A stretch of 64,000 nucleotides of DNA from Tupaia tana (Eukaryota; Chordata; Mammalia; Scandentia; Tupaiidae): positions 51,945,337 through 52,009,336 of the forward strand of contig JAKSZU010000002.1 of NCBI GenBank assembly GCA_026018925.1, in the 5' to 3' direction. Position numbers and translations under genes: made by a program. Below, piece after piece: positions 33,066-45,150 of this stretch. The notes below the pieces were generated by a model that searched no databases, was not told the DNA's origin, and saw only the letters and a list, made by a program, of their open reading frames with translations. Within the stretch, counting starts at the first letter, position 1; each line of letters opens with the position of its first letter.

Positions 33066-33975
33066 CTTTACCCCTACTTTCTGAAGGAAGAACAAAGGAG
33101 ATACCAACAAATTCTTTGACATTGCAGACAGCAAATTATCCGTGAAAACTTTCAAGGCAAGAGCTCTGTGCAAACATAGCTAATGGCCACAGCCTTCTTG
33201 CAAATTAGTCACCTGAGGAGGAAGAGGGAAATTTCTTGCCAACTGGAGTTGCTGATAATCCTACATTTATTGTCCTCAGGTGTGGTGTTTAGCAGTAACT
33301 TCACAGGCTGGAGTGCTTTAAGACTCCATTCTTTGGGGAACCAGACACTGATTTTGAAAAAGCACCACTCCGTGCTAACCTCAGATGCCCTGCAAGGCGG
33401 GCTTCCCCATCGGCTCACACAGACCGTCTAGTCTGAAATGAAGAGCTGCCAGAGTGACTCCTGGGACAGTGCGAAGCCAGTATCCATGGAATGGATTCTC
33501 TGAGAAGAGAGGTGGTTTAGAGCCATAAAGGGCCTTAGGAAAAAGCATTTTCCTCTCCAGATGCTCTTAAAGGGGTACTTAAGTCATCTCTACCAACAAA
33601 TCCAAGTTCATAGTAATTCACTCTCCTTAAGTCAACCCTGTCCAGCACCAGTTTCTCAGCTGCTGGGCTTATGCTTGCCTGGAGTTGTCCCTACAGAAAG
33701 ACAGACATGGTTCTTGTAGGAGAACATTTTAGGATGGAAGCCTCAGCCCCCTGACAGTTCACTCTTTTTCTCCCTCTTTCCCCTCGCAGCCAGGCCACTT
33801 AGGGATCATAGCCATTGGAAAGGGAACAAGAACATTTCTATGTTGGTTTGCGCAAACCAGTGACGTAGAAGAGAGGACTATTGGCATTGCCAAAGTGAGG
33901 ATTTAAAATTAAAAAAAAAATGTTTTTGTATACTTACCATTTAGGAAAAGTATGGAACAAGATGATAGAAAAATG
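33066..33975. other. Unassigned unique sequence
   Basis: 33183-33431 is open on both strands without recognisable product. No repeat could be named. Confidence 0.4.
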
Positions 33976-34147
33976 GAGACCAGAAGGAGGCATGGTGGTT
34001 AAGGCACTGGACTCTCCCACATGGCTGACCATGTTCCAGTCCCAGACCTGGTGGCTTGCTTTCTCACTCTCCCCCACCTTCTCTGTGTCTCTTTCTGGTC
34101 AAATTAAAATAAATAAACAATTAAATAAACAAGTCTTTAAAAAAAAG
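33976..34147 (+). mobile_element. SINE-C copy
   Basis: gagaccagaaggaggcatgg head, ctggtggcttgctttctcac junction (deletion of the A body) and ctggtcaaattaaaataaat tail. Confidence 0.85.
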
Positions 34148-34439
34148 ATCAAGATTTTCGAAAAAAACAAAAATAGGAAAACAAGAATAGCCTTTGGATG
34201 ATCGTGGAGGAAGGAGCTGAGAGGTGTGTTACATTTTCTGAAGATGGTCACGACGATGTCTTCCACCTCACATTTTCTTTTTTACAATGTGTGTGTGAGA
34301 CACTCCTCCAAAGGGAGGTGGCATCTGTGTCCCCTGCTTGTGGGTCTGGGTCAGCTTGCAATAATGGTAGGAGTAGTTCTTAAGGACCAGGCAGCTCTGC
34401 TTTGGGAGCTGAGGCATTCTCCTATGACCCCTGAGCAGC

Positions 34440-34735
34440 CAAGCTATGAGAAAGCCAGGTCATGAGGAGAGGCCTCATGGAGGTTCTGGCCAACAGCCCC
34501 AACTGAGGTCCTCACTGACAACAGCCATCAACAACCATTAAGTGAGTGAAAAAGTGTCTAGATCATTCCAGCTCCCAGCCATGAAGCTGAGCCTGTCTGA
34601 GACCTCAGATATCAGAGCCAAAAGAGGCAAGGTGACCCCATGTGATCTTTGCAAGTTCCTGATCTGTGGATCCCATGAACACAATAAAATGGTTGTTTTA
34701 AAACACAAAGTTGTGGAGTAATTTATTATACAGAA
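34440..34735 (+). mobile_element. MLT1-type MaLR LTR, 3' part (fossil)
   Basis: agccaggtcatgaggagagg, ggttctggccaacagcccc, gatctgtggatcccatgaa and the end near ttttaaaacacaaagttg correspond to the distal half of MLT1 LTRs. Old and incomplete. Confidence 0.65.
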
Positions 34736-35094
34736 ACAATAAGAACAGGGCTGAGTGTCTTTTTTCTAGGGCCAAGAGAAGTGGTAGCCCTCTTGGTGGG
34801 TTTGAGGTGCCAGAATAGAGGATAACTACATGGTGGTAGGCAGGGCCCTGAGCAGCCTCTCAGATTCATTAGCTGTAGGCCGATGAAATGACCAAATGGC
34901 TGTCTCTGCTGTACCCCCACCCAGTGCTTAGCACTATGTAAGCCTCCTGGAATTGAGACTCAGCTAAGAACCTTCGGGCTAACACACCAAAGGACCCTTG
35001 GGGATCCCCAAGATCACAGACAAGCCATTCTGGAGGGAAGGCTTGACGCCAAGGGGTCAAGAGAACCAGTGTGTTGCACAGGTGTAGACATGGT
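34736..35094. other. Unassigned unique sequence
   Basis: No exon or recognisable repeat between two LTR fossils. Confidence 0.4.
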
Positions 35095-35530
35095 TTACAC
35101 TTCAGTATTCCATGGGCGTGTCTCCCACATGGTGACTCCTCTTAAAGGCAGTGCAACCATGTTACCCCAAAACAGGACATCTTGGCACTTAAGAAGACAG
35201 CAGAAGCAGGAAGGTCACAGTCGCCATTCTTATACCCTTCTCCCCGGAGTGGCCATCTCACATATGGAGCAGAGGCACATCCTCATCTCCGAAGTCACGA
35301 GGATACAGAGAAGAATCTAAACACACAGGCCTCACTAAGTTCTCCTGCATATTACCGTTAGGTACCACCCCCTCTGTCTAATCATATTTCTGAATGACTG
35401 TTAACTTCCAGCAACCCTAAGCATAAAAGTACGTACGTTTCCCTGTTTCTTTAGGTCTTTGTGTCTGAAGGCTCCTTTGTCATAGAAAACCCTGGGTCCT
35501 ACAGAAGTGTGGACTCAGTCAGTACCCTCT
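35095..35530 (+). mobile_element. Probable ERV solo LTR (fossil)
   Basis: LTR-like layout: a promoter-like cataaaagtacgtacg near 35423, then a pyrimidine-rich stretch and a 'ggctcctttgtcat' type region before an end near 35530. I infer an ERV1-group LTR from the layout; the family is uncertain. Old and broken. Confidence 0.4.
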
Positions 35531-36089
35531 TTCTTCCCTGTTTTGGGCTGCCCAAGACCTGGGAGGAAAGGGCAGAAGGATAGAGGCTTGGGGAGGCCCA
35601 ACTTTGAGGGGACAGTTGCCAGGTCTGTCCAGGTAGATTAGCTCTTGGATTTTCCCATTGAGATTCCTGAATCTATTCGAGGGAGGCCCAGGCCAAGCAA
35701 GCTTAGTAGTTCCAAATTTCCAATGTATAAGGACAACCCAAAGAAGGGAACAGGAGGAGTCTTGAGGCTGACCTGTGCAAACCAATGGCTGATCACAGCA
35801 GGGTGACAGATGTTCTAGTAGACACTTGTATGGGCTCATGATATTGGAAACCACCCAGGACTTCCTTAGCACTTGGTAACGTGGGGCAAGGACACAAAAG
35901 TTATAGAAATTACTTCTCCATACCCCCCAAGGGCATGGGGCCCAGATACAGAAATGGAGTTACAGAGCAACAAAGAGACTTATTTCATACACACATGGAT
36001 TTGTGATCTGAAATTTGTACAATCTATTAAAAGCTAGATCCCCAAATATAAACAGAATCCATTTGTAAGACACAGCTGAGTTTCTGTTT

Positions 36090-36345
36090 TTCTTTTTTAA
36101 AACATTTCTCTTGGTCATGGTCAAGAGCACGTGTGTGTGCATGAAAGAGAGAGAGAAAGAAGCACACTTGACAGGGTTACATCATGCTTCCATCCCCTTT
36201 CCCCGGCTCTCTAGCTCATCATGATCTTGGGCACACAGGCAAATATCTGGCATATTTTCAAGCCAACTTGGGGATTCAAACCAGCAGTTTGGCTTCCTGC
36301 ACTGCAGTTCAGTTTGCTACTGACTGCACCACCAGGCTGGGTCAA
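36090..36345 (-). mobile_element. SINE-D copy
   Basis: In reverse: ggtcatggtcaagagcacg, gagagagagaaagaagcac, gatcttgggcacacaggc, ggcatattttcaagcca and caccaggctgggtc. Diverged. Confidence 0.65.
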
Positions 36346-36542
36346 AGCTGAGTTTATTAACACAGTGAAAGAATGTCCTCTCTGCCCTCTCTGTGTTTCA
36401 GAAGTGAGAAGGGTAAGATCGGAATTGATTGGAAATAAAAAGTTAGATTTAAGGCAGGTTTTACAACATAGAATTTGATTAGGGTCATCACGGTACAATA
36501 GAGTGTTGAAAATAGCAAGTTGAGGAGAGATTCAGGAATCTT

Positions 36543-36787
36543 GGCCAGCTCTAGCACAGTGGTAATACAATGCTCTGTGATGCTGAGGTCACATGGGAAG
36601 GTCCTAGGTTTGTGTCTCCCAGTACACGGTAGGTGCACATGCCTGCCCATGATCCTGGCTGGCTGAGGTTGGGAGTAGATTGTGATGTGAAGACCCTGAT
36701 GGGAGTCTCTCTCTCTCTCTTTCTCTCTCCCCCTTGTCTCAGTCTCTCTCTCTCATAGAAGAAATAAATAAACTTTGAAAAAGAAAC
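36543..36787 (+). mobile_element. SINE-B copy
   Basis: ggccagctctagcacagtgg head, gctgaggtcacatgggaag, catgcctgcccatgatcc, gattgtgatgtgaagaccc and gaagaaataaataaactt. One of the better preserved B copies. Confidence 0.85.
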
Positions 36788-37054
36788 TTGTCCATTGATA
36801 CTTTCCTTTGAAAAGCTGATGGGCCTAGCAGAAAGTTTCTATAATGAACAGTCAAACCTATTGCCTGGGCTAGTTCCCAGAATGAAGACATACTACGTAT
36901 TTGCTAATGAAGACAGCAGAGTCCTATTAACTGACAGTAAGGATCAGGTCTGTGTCCAGGCTGAGTGTGGGAACATACTGCTTCTGTTCTTACTTCCATA
37001 CCCCCATTTTGCTTTTAAGAAATCTTATCTAAAGTCACAAAGCCAGTAAGACTG

Positions 37055-37280
37055 AACGATACAGTGGTTAAGTATCTTGGCTCTGAAGTTAAACTATTTG
37101 GAATCATATACAAGTCTAGAAAGTTACTTAATCTCTCTATGCCTCAGATTTATCATCTGTAAAATGGAGGTACGAATGGTACATCGAATTGTATTGAGAA
37201 TTAAATGCAATAATGCTTGAAAAGAGTTTAGTATAGGCCCTGACTTTGCACTCCATAAATGGCACCTGGCAGTAGTAATG
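37055..37280 (+). mobile_element. MIR, sense
   Basis: cagtggttaagtatcttgg, aagttacttaatctctctatg, cctcagatttatcatctg and aaaatggaggtacgaatgg give nearly the full MIR core. Confidence 0.85.
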
Positions 37281-37423
37281 GTTGCACAACAGTCAAAGTG
37301 GCAGTAGTAATAATGGTTAAGTATTCACCAGGGCTCAAACCAGTCAGTCTCCAGTAGGATCAGTTAAAGAATTTTCCTGGTGTAGCCCTTTGTCTGAAAA
37401 TCATTAAGAATTTAAAGACAGCA

Positions 37424-37690
37424 TGGGATCAGCAGTTAGCGTAATGGCTATGTTGCTGAACTCCCATGTAGCCGACTGCAGTTCGTGTCCCTGACCCGAT
37501 GGTTTAAACTCACGCTGGGCGCGTGTGCGTGCGTGCCCAAGATCCCAAGAGGAGAATGGAGGAGAAGGGATTGTGGCGTGGCCATTCCCCCTGGGGGGTG
37601 ATTTCTTGCTTTCTGTCTCTCTGTTTCTCTCTGTTTTTCTGGCGAGCACACGCACCCTATAGCAAAAACCTCTCCAAAAAAAAAAAAAAA
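37424..37690 (+). mobile_element. SINE-A copy, 18-bp duplication
   Basis: aagaatttaaagacagca (37406-37423) and aagaatttaaagacggca (37691-37708), one mismatch. Inside: gttagcgtaatggctatg, intact palindrome side and gcaaaaacctctcc tail. Confidence 0.95.
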
Positions 37691-37969
37691 AAGAATTTAA
37701 AGACGGCAGACAGCACATTAAATAGGATATCAAGCCCTGTGTGTCTTCATGGGTCATATACTCATGAACCTGACTCTGCCCCAGAGCTCTTAAAGAAAAA
37801 TCTGTTATGTGCTTAACTAGGTGTTAAATAAAGTTTATAGGAGGCCATGGATTTGGAGTAAGCTCCTGCACGTGGCCCCATCAGACTAACCCAAATTGGA
37901 GTTGCTTATGCTAATGTTCCATATAACCAAACGTTTGAAAACCTAAGCTGTTTATTTGTGAGATCTGAC

Positions 37970-38338
37970 TGCTATGGTATGAATTTGCTCCCTACATTTG
38001 TGTGTTGGAAACTTAATGCCCAATGCAACAGTGATGGGAGGTGATTAGGTCATGAGAACAGAACCCTCATGCGTGAATTAATGCCATTATGATGAGAGTG
38101 GGCTAGCTTGCAGGGGAGTGGGTTACAGAAGGTAGTCTGCCCCTGTGCTTTCTCATTCCATCTCATGCAATTGCTTCCCAACTTCTGATTTTTGCCACAG
38201 GATGACCCTAACCAGATGCTAACACCATGCTTTTTAGACTTTCCAGTCTCTGGAACTCTGGGCTGAATACACTTCTATTGTTTATATATTATCCAGTCTG
38301 TGGTACTCAGTTATGCCAGCAGAAAACAAACCAACACC
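37970..38338 (+). mobile_element. MST/MLT1-like MaLR LTR (fossil)
   Basis: tgctatggtatgaatttgc start, tgggaggtgattaggtcatg, ctggaactctgggctgaat and tctgtggtactcagttatg near the end. A solo LTR with no internal sequence. Confidence 0.75.
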
Positions 38339-38344
38339 CTAACC

Positions 38345-38745
38345 TTCCCAGAAATCAGGAGAGAGATGATAGCCAAATCCCCAAGCAGGCTAGTTTTCAA
38401 AACAAACAAACAAAAAACAAAAACAGAGGATTCACAGCAACCAATCCAAAGTGGTCCAGTCAGCTTGAGCAGACATGGTAAGGAAGTTCTCTAACTTCCC
38501 TGAACTCATTCAAAGACAGTAACCTGAAGTAACCCCATACCAATCAATCTACTTCTGCCCTATGCTGTTTTCTTGTGCCTGTTCAGGTTACCTTATAAAA
38601 CTGAGTGTTCTGCTCCACATGGCCTACCTCCTGTCCATTTTGTATACTAGATTCTGCCTGATTTATGAGTCAATAATAAAAGCCAATTAATCTTTAAAAC
38701 TTGATTTGTCGACATTTTGTTCTCTGACAGCACTGCGTTGTACCA
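38345..38745 (+). mobile_element. Probable ERV1-type solo LTR (fossil)
   Basis: Has a CCAAT-like agcaaccaatccaaag, a ccttataaaactgag TATA region near 38591 and gtcaataataaaagcc near 38670, the U3-R-U5 order of gammaretrovirus-like LTRs. It abuts the MaLR LTR on its left. Family unknown; old and broken. Confidence 0.5.
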
Positions 38746-39097
38746 ACTTGCTCCTCCATATTACTGCTACCAGCCTAGAAGTTGGAACTTAGTTCAAACG
38801 TCCTTCCTGCAAAAATATAGCCGTTGACCTACTCGGAGGCTACAAGATCTGAAATTACTGTGCGAGACTAACTTGCACGAAGTGGCAATTATCATGCCCT
38901 TTTAGAAAGTTTTCTATGTGGAAGGGTGAGATGAGACCAATGCTCTGAGCACCTACCACATACCCTGAAGCACAACAAGCTTACAATTCAAGTTGGATTC
39001 TTTAAATCTTTCATTTGGAAATCATATTCTGTCTGCCTCCGGTCAGCAGAACTGTGGGTGAGTTAAATTTTTTCTTCATATTTTTCCATGGTTTCCC

Positions 39098-39363
39098 TTT
39101 TTTTTTTTTTTTTGGAGAGGTTTTTTGCTATAGGGCGCGTGCGCTCGCCAGACAGACAGAGAGAGACATAGAGACAGAAAGCGAGAAATCACCCCCCAGG
39201 GGGGATGGTCACGCCGCAATCCCTTCTCCTCCATTCTCCTCTCGGGATCTTGGGCACGCACGCACACACGCCCGGCGTGAGTTGTAAGCCACCAGGTCCG
39301 AGACGCGAGCGCGGTCGACTACGTGGGAGTCCAGCGATATAGCCATTACGCTAACTGCTGGTT
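39098..39363 (-). mobile_element. SINE-A copy, young
   Basis: Flanks ggtttccctttttt (39090 onward) and ggtttccttttttaa (39364 onward). CpG-rich; minus-strand head is near consensus. Confidence 0.9.
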
Positions 39364-39639
39364 TGGTTTCCTTTTTTAAAGCATTTGAACGTGGATTGAG
39401 TTTAGATTAAACATTGTTTTAGCTATTTTGTGTTTTACAAGTCACACCATTCCAACATGCTATAGCTATTCTGGAAAGGAAAGAGTTCATGTCTCTATCT
39501 TCACGTAGAACTTGGAATTCTTTGAAGGACATTTCCTGTTGAATCTATAGTTAAGCGCTTAGAAGGTTGCTCCTTCTGAGAAATTTTAGCTTCGGAGAGA
39601 ACCGAATCAGTTTTTTAATTTGGTTTGTTTTGTTTCGAT

Positions 39640-39935
39640 TTTTTTTTAATGCCAGCACCAGAGACAGAGAGAGAGAGAGGGAGTGAACTCAATTACAATC
39701 TGGTGATGCCTTAATCCCCTTTTTTTCATTCCTCCTTCCCTGGATCCTGGGCACACACACACACATGCCTAGCATGTTTTTCAAGCTGTTTCTGTCCACA
39801 TGAGTGTAAGGAAGAAAGAGCAGCCTAAGCTAGAGGACAGAAGGTCACTGAACACATACTTAAACTTCAGTTAGCCACGTGGGATCTGGTATCCTCTACA
39901 CAGTGCAAACCATTGTGCTACAGTTGTGCTGGCCC
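39640..39935 (-). mobile_element. SINE-D copy, with internal extra sequence
   Basis: In reverse: gccagcaccagagacagag, ccctggatcctgggcacac, gcctagcatgtttttcaagc, then about 70 bp without match, then ccacgtgggatctggtatcc and gctacagttgtgctggccc. The extra stretch may be a small insertion. Confidence 0.6.
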
Positions 39936-40399
39936 AGAATCGGTTTTGAGATTAACTTGGTAAGCTTATCGAGTTCTGTTTGTAACAAAGAAGAGGGAAT
40001 GTTTTCTTTGATCCGAGCCCTTAATAAGAGAAAATAAAACAAAATGACCAGAGCAGAAGAAATCACAAAAAGCTGATGTTTGACGTTGATGTCAAACTTC
40101 TCCCTGGGCATTCAAGAGTTTACACAACCACGTAAAACTTCAAATATTGCTTTGCAGCATTAGATTTGACAAAGACGCCCCTTTGACCGAAACTTTAGTT
40201 AGCCCTTGGCTTGACTAAGTTCAGCCTTGGGTTTCCTCTCTGTACTGGAAGAATCCAGCTTGAGCAAGAATCCTCCTAAAGCAGTTTACCCAAAATCCCC
40301 CACCCCTGGTGTCTGACCACCCTGACCCGCATTCAGCAATAATCCTTTCCAATCCATTTAGCCAGAAATCTAGATATTTGCTCTTGGTACTTTTCCATC

Positions 40400-40960
40400 C
40401 ACTGACTCCCATTCTGCTCCTTGGTTACCAGTGTCCACTTGTCCTGTGGGAATGGAGCTGAGTCCACTGTCTCTCTACTGCCTGACCCCATCACAGTCGT
40501 CCTCTACCAAGTCTCATACCTGTCCTCTCTTTATATAAAGTCTGCCTTGCTGTGGGGGGCACTGCATACGGAAGCCATCTTGAGCTATCCACCATCTTGG
40601 AAACCATTAGGCTTCACTTCCTCACTGAGCAAACCGTTTTTCAGAAATCATGTGACCAACCTTCTCCCTGGAAGTGGTTGGGTTTCTAGGCAACGGGAGA
40701 GATCCACCCACATCAATGATTGGTTCATGCTGTTCTATCTTATTTGCATTTCGGGCAACCAATTGGTGCCCATCAGCTGTATATAACTCGCCATTTTTCC
40801 TCAATAAACGGAAGAGGAAGAAGAAGAAGACTTGATCAGCACCTCGTATTGTGTGTACGTGTGTTTGTCCCATCTCTCACTCCCTCCCCCAGGGAACCTG
40901 TTCGACTGTCCTGCAGGCTGGGACACCTTGCTATCTTTAAAAAGTATTATAAATAATTTT
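40400..40960 (+). mobile_element. Probable ERV solo LTR (fossil)
   Basis: aaccaattggtgcccatca (CCAAT-like), ctgtatataactcgcc (TATA) and ttcctcaataaacggaag (poly(A) signal) in LTR order, followed by a U5-like GT-rich stretch. Solo and old; family unknown. Confidence 0.5.
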
Positions 40961-42064
40961 TCTTCAACAGATCAATTGAGGTAATGCTCCTTTAGGAAAA
41001 GCCATGACAGTTAAAATGTCACGGTTTTTCTGATTCTTGTAATTAAAGTCTGTAACCTCATTCCGGGGGAAGGTGATGAGTTTTAATTTTTTTCAATGAA
41101 TGATGCAGTGTGTGAACCAACGAATAAAGGAGGGTGATGACGTTAACCCACACCATCAGTGCTGCCCACTTTTCCTGAGGGCACGAGCCACCAGCTGCTG
41201 CTCTTCACGGAGCAGATACAGGACAGCACTTCCAGGTCAGAGATCAAGCCCCTGACCTTTCAGCAGGAGAGGAAGGGAAATAAAAAGTATGAAATGATTG
41301 CCGGTAGATGCAGTGGAAGAGACAGGCAAGGGGGGAAAGAAGAGACAAAAGGACAGTAATTTTGTGGGGCGTGTCTGGAGCCACGAGTTGCCACCCAGAT
41401 CTAGTTCCTTCCCTTTGGACATGCTTACGTGGGCTGGTAACAGGAACTACATGGATGGTGAAACCGCTATACATGCAAGTGGGATCTGAAGTGTCAGTTG
41501 TCCAAGTGCTGGGTCATCAATAAATGACTTTCTTCATCCTCTATCATCACATAAAGCATAGAAATAAAATAAAACTCATATACAACTGACTGCACAAGGG
41601 ATTCAAAATCCTAAATAATTGAGACCTTCTCTTCCTAAGCCTCCTTGCCCACTCCAGCTCCTTTCCCAAGAAAAGAACTTACTCCACCCTTAGAAAACAG
41701 GGCTATGCAGAAGATGCGAGCCATTGACAGTGTCATCACGTTCCCAACTTGTCCAAGGTAGCTCTATGGCAGATGTGCTATTGGGAAGCTTCCTGAATGT
41801 GTGGGATGAATGGAGGGGAGTTCTGTGCTTCCTGTTGTCCCCTCCTTTGCTTTCCCAGAACTCACTGAAGCCCTTGAGCCTCCCTGGTGGTAGCCTTGTG
41901 ATTGTTTTCCTGGTTGGCAGCCCCCTCCATCCAGCCTTTTGGGCTCATGTTTGCTTCATTCATTCATTCATTCATTCACCAAATCCAGGAAGTACTAGGG
42001 CCTAAAGACAATAACACAAGTAAACCTGGCTCTTACTAGCTCTTTGAAAAATTACTCATCTTTA
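40961..42064. other. Mostly unassigned; (ATTC)n near 41957-41978
   Basis: No exon was supported. The cattcattcattcattcattc run may be the antisense end of an L2 fragment. Confidence 0.4.
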
Positions 42065-42225
42065 AATGTATAGTAATATTGAGCATTTATTGACCCAGTG
42101 AATCCTGATCTAAACGTTTGATATGTAATAATTTACCTGTCATCACAAACCTTTGAAGTGAACAGTATCACCCCATTTGATGCAAGAGGAACTGAAGCCC
42201 AGAGAGCAGAAGTAAGATGATCTAC
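42065..42225 (-). mobile_element. MIR, antisense
   Basis: gagcatttattgacccagtg, acctgtcatcacaaacctttg, ccccatttgatgcaagagg and aactgaagcccagagagc match antisense MIR. Confidence 0.8.
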
Positions 42226-42229
42226 ATCA

Positions 42230-42692
42230 GTGGTCCCCAGACTTTTTTGGCACCAGGGACTTGTTCACGGAAGACAATTTTTTTCATGGACTTGGAGAGC
42301 GGGGGATGGTTTCAGGATGATTTAAGTACATTACATTTATTGTGCACTTTATGTCTCTTATTATTAGATTGTAACATGTAGTGAAATAATTACACAATTC
42401 ACAGTGATGCAATGTTTGTGCCTGTTCCCCAGCACTACCATCACTGTCCCAGCTCCACCTCAGATCATCAGGTGATAAATTCTTACAAGGAGTGTACAAT
42501 CTAGATCCCTCCCATATGCAAGTCACAGTAGGGTTCACTCTCCTATAGGAATCTAATGCAGCTGCTGATCTGATGGAGGCAGAGCTCAGGTGATAATGCA
42601 AGTGATGGGGAGCAGCTGTAAATACAGATGAGGCTTCACTGCCCAGTTCCAGTACTGGTTGATGGCCTGGGGATTGAGAATCCCTGCCCCAT
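42230..42692 (+). mobile_element. MER1-like hAT-Charlie element, near complete
   Basis: cagtggtccccagacttttt, ggcaccagggacttgttc, aagtacattacatttattg, gtgataaattcttacaagg, gtaaatacagatgaggctt and ggattgagaatccctg follow MER1 from end to end. Non-autonomous; the terminal inverted repeats are recognisable. Confidence 0.85.
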
Positions 42693-43436
42693 CACAGGCA
42701 GCTTCTAAGTATAAAAACTAGAATTCAAACCAGGTATTTTGGTCCTTGACCATGAACTCTTAACCACTGTGTCCAGACTGAAGTGTCCCTGGCCAAACCC
42801 TTGGAAAAGGCACGGCGGCTTTGGGACAGTGCACTAGTATAGCAAAAAGTTGGGGGGGGGGAGATTTGTTCCCCAAATGCTTGAAAACAGCACAGAGAAT
42901 GCTCATACAAAACAACTTAAAGTATCAACAAAAGAAGCAGAGGCCACAGGAGGGGCCTTCTTCTGTTGTAAGGTTATAGTGGTATCAGGACATCCCTAGA
43001 GAGTATGAGTAATTGCACTGTTAGTGGAAAAAGTATAGACGTCTCAGCTGCTGCAGCAACTGAGGGAGGAGCACCAAGGGGCAGCTACAGCGCCCCCATG
43101 TGGCTAGGTGGCACAGGGGCCTGGGCAGCCAGGGCCCTATGAACATAAGGACCTGAGGATCCAGTAGATACGTGAAGGACTCTTCTGAAAGGAGTGAGGG
43201 GTGCCCCAAGTGGAAAGGAAGAAAAGAGCAAGAGACCCAAACCACCATTTTTATTGGTTCATTTTTCCAACCCAAGCCTTGTGAGATCTTTGGAAATAGA
43301 GTTTGTATTAGAATTTCAGATCGTATGGAATTGTTCAGAGTGTTTATATACCACTAAATTTCACTCACAGTGACAAAAAAAGAACTTGATGTGGAGACAA
43401 AAAGAGAAGTGGAGGAGTTTCTCCTCCAGCCCTGTT
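42693..43436. other. Unassigned unique sequence
   Basis: Two minus-strand frames (61 and 84 codons) are open but carry no recognisable product. No repeat could be named. Confidence 0.4.
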
Positions 43437-43850
43437 ACAGTTTGGATCATGGTTTATCCCCTAAAGCTGCATGTTTTGGAATTTGGTCTTACTAGGCAGT
43501 GACTGGATGTCCCCTAGAAATTTGTGTTCAACTTGATTGTATTGGTTATCTTGTAAAACTATTAAGTGAAAGCTTAACTCCTCCCTGGTGTTCTAGGGTG
43601 GGACCTTTAGTGTAATAATGTCATTAGGGTGGTGCCTCCATGACTGAGTTATGCAGGTCTACAGGAGAGCCAATGAGACCAGAATGGCAGAGCCACATGG
43701 ATACAGACCATGCTTTGCTAAAGTTCTACCTTCTACCATTTTGTAATGTTCTTGGACTTTGCAACTGCCACAATTGTGAGTTATGTAATCTTATTTCTTT
43801 ATAATCCACCAGTCCTGGTTTTTCTGTTAATAATACAACAAGCCCAAACC
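43437..43850 (+). mobile_element. MaLR LTR, MLT1/MST type (fossil)
   Basis: tgttacagtttggatcatgg, ctagggtgggacctttagtg, aatgtcattagggtggtgcc, ttctaccattttgtaatg and ggactttgcaactgccac are in MaLR LTR order. Solo; old. Confidence 0.7.
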
Positions 43851-44100
43851 ACCATTGTATAAATGGAGAAACCAAGATCTGGAAACGCTGGGCAACTTCC
43901 AGACCACATAGATTGGGTGTTTCAAAGCCAAGTCAGGATCCTTCATCTCTTGCCTGTGTTCTTGCATCTGTGTCAGATGTTACATGGTCAGACCTCCACG
44001 AGGCTAGGATTATTCCATACCTTTCTTTGTATCTACCTCAGTACCAACATGTGCCTGGTGTAGAAGAAGCCCCAGGAAACATGTGCTGAATGCGTGCATG
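43851..44100. mobile_element. MIR (antisense) then L2 3' end (sense)
   Basis: 43851-43935 (taaatggagaaaccaagatc) looks like antisense MIR. 43995-44098 (cctccacgaggctaggatt ... atgtgctgaatgcgtg) looks like the sense L2 3' end. Confidence 0.55.
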
Positions 44101-44461
44101 ACCGGTGGTTGTTCTGAAAGTGATTCTGGAGAAATATGTGCCTATGGCAGCTTGCTGTGGCCTGAACTCTACCTGGACCCAGCTCAGGTATGTAGCAGGC
44201 AGGCCCGGGACAGAGACTGGTACACAGACTTTCTCTGGCTTCTCCTCCAGCCACAGAATGATCTTACCTTCAAAAAAGTTCTGGTTTAGCATTTTTTCCT
44301 TTTGGGGAAACATTTCATGAAAGAAAGGAGTTTTAGCCTCTGAGCTTGGCTAAATCTGCTACTCATTTACGGGTTAAAGTTTATTCAATTCCAGTACTTC
44401 CTTCAAATCCTTTCTTTTTTATTTTTTTCTTCTAAAAATGACCTGTAAACTAAGTGGTTTA

Positions 44462-44734
44462 GGGACCAGCAGTTAGCATAATGGCTATGTCGCTGGACTT
44501 CCACGTAGTCGACGGCGGTTCGTGTCCCAGACCCGGTGGCTTAAAACTTCGCCGGGCACGTGTGCATGCATGCCCAAGATCCTGAGAGGAGAATGGAGGA
44601 GAAGGGATTGCAGTATGGCCATCTCCCCTGGGGGGTGATTTCTCGCTTTCCATCTCTCTGTCCCTCTCTCTTGTCTGTCTGGCGAGCGCACGCGCCCTAT
44701 AGCAAAAACCTCTAAAAAAAATAAAAGGAAAAAT
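44462..44734 (+). mobile_element. SINE-A copy, young, 13-bp duplication
   Basis: aactaagtggttt at 44448-44460 and 44735-44747. gacggcggttcgtgtcc B box region, palindrome almost intact and cgcacgcgccctatagc near the tail. Confidence 0.95.
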
Positions 44735-44989
44735 AACTAAGTGGTTTGAGTCCTCCCTCTGTCTTGTTGCTAAAACACATCTCTATGTAACCTTAAAAGA
44801 AACTGTCTCATATGCTTCCTTGCCTATGGTCCTTCTGTGAGAGTGAAACTTAGTTACATCCTCAGAATTGCTTTTCTTCCCTCTTTAGTGGCTTGTTTGT
44901 GATAATTAAATATAGGTAAGTTTTGTGGTCTGGGGTTTGTTTGGTTTTTAGTTAGCCAATAGTATTTGGTACTGGGAGCTCAAGAAGGC

Positions 44990-45150
44990 TACTTGAGCTG
45001 GGAGCATGTACTTGTGTTCCCAAGATCCCGGGAGGAGAATGGAGGAGAAGGGATTTGCGGCACGGCCATCCCTACTTCCTCTCTCACTGTCTCTGTCTCT
45101 CTCTGGCAAACACATGTGCCCTAAGACAAAAGCCTCTATTGAAAAAAAAG
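44990..45150 (+). mobile_element. SINE-A copy, 5' truncated
   Basis: cttgtgttcccaagatcccg starts the recognisable body; ends gccctaagacaaaagcctct and A-rich tail. The palindromic core has been deleted (ggccatccctacttcc). It abuts the HAL1-like element. Confidence 0.75.
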
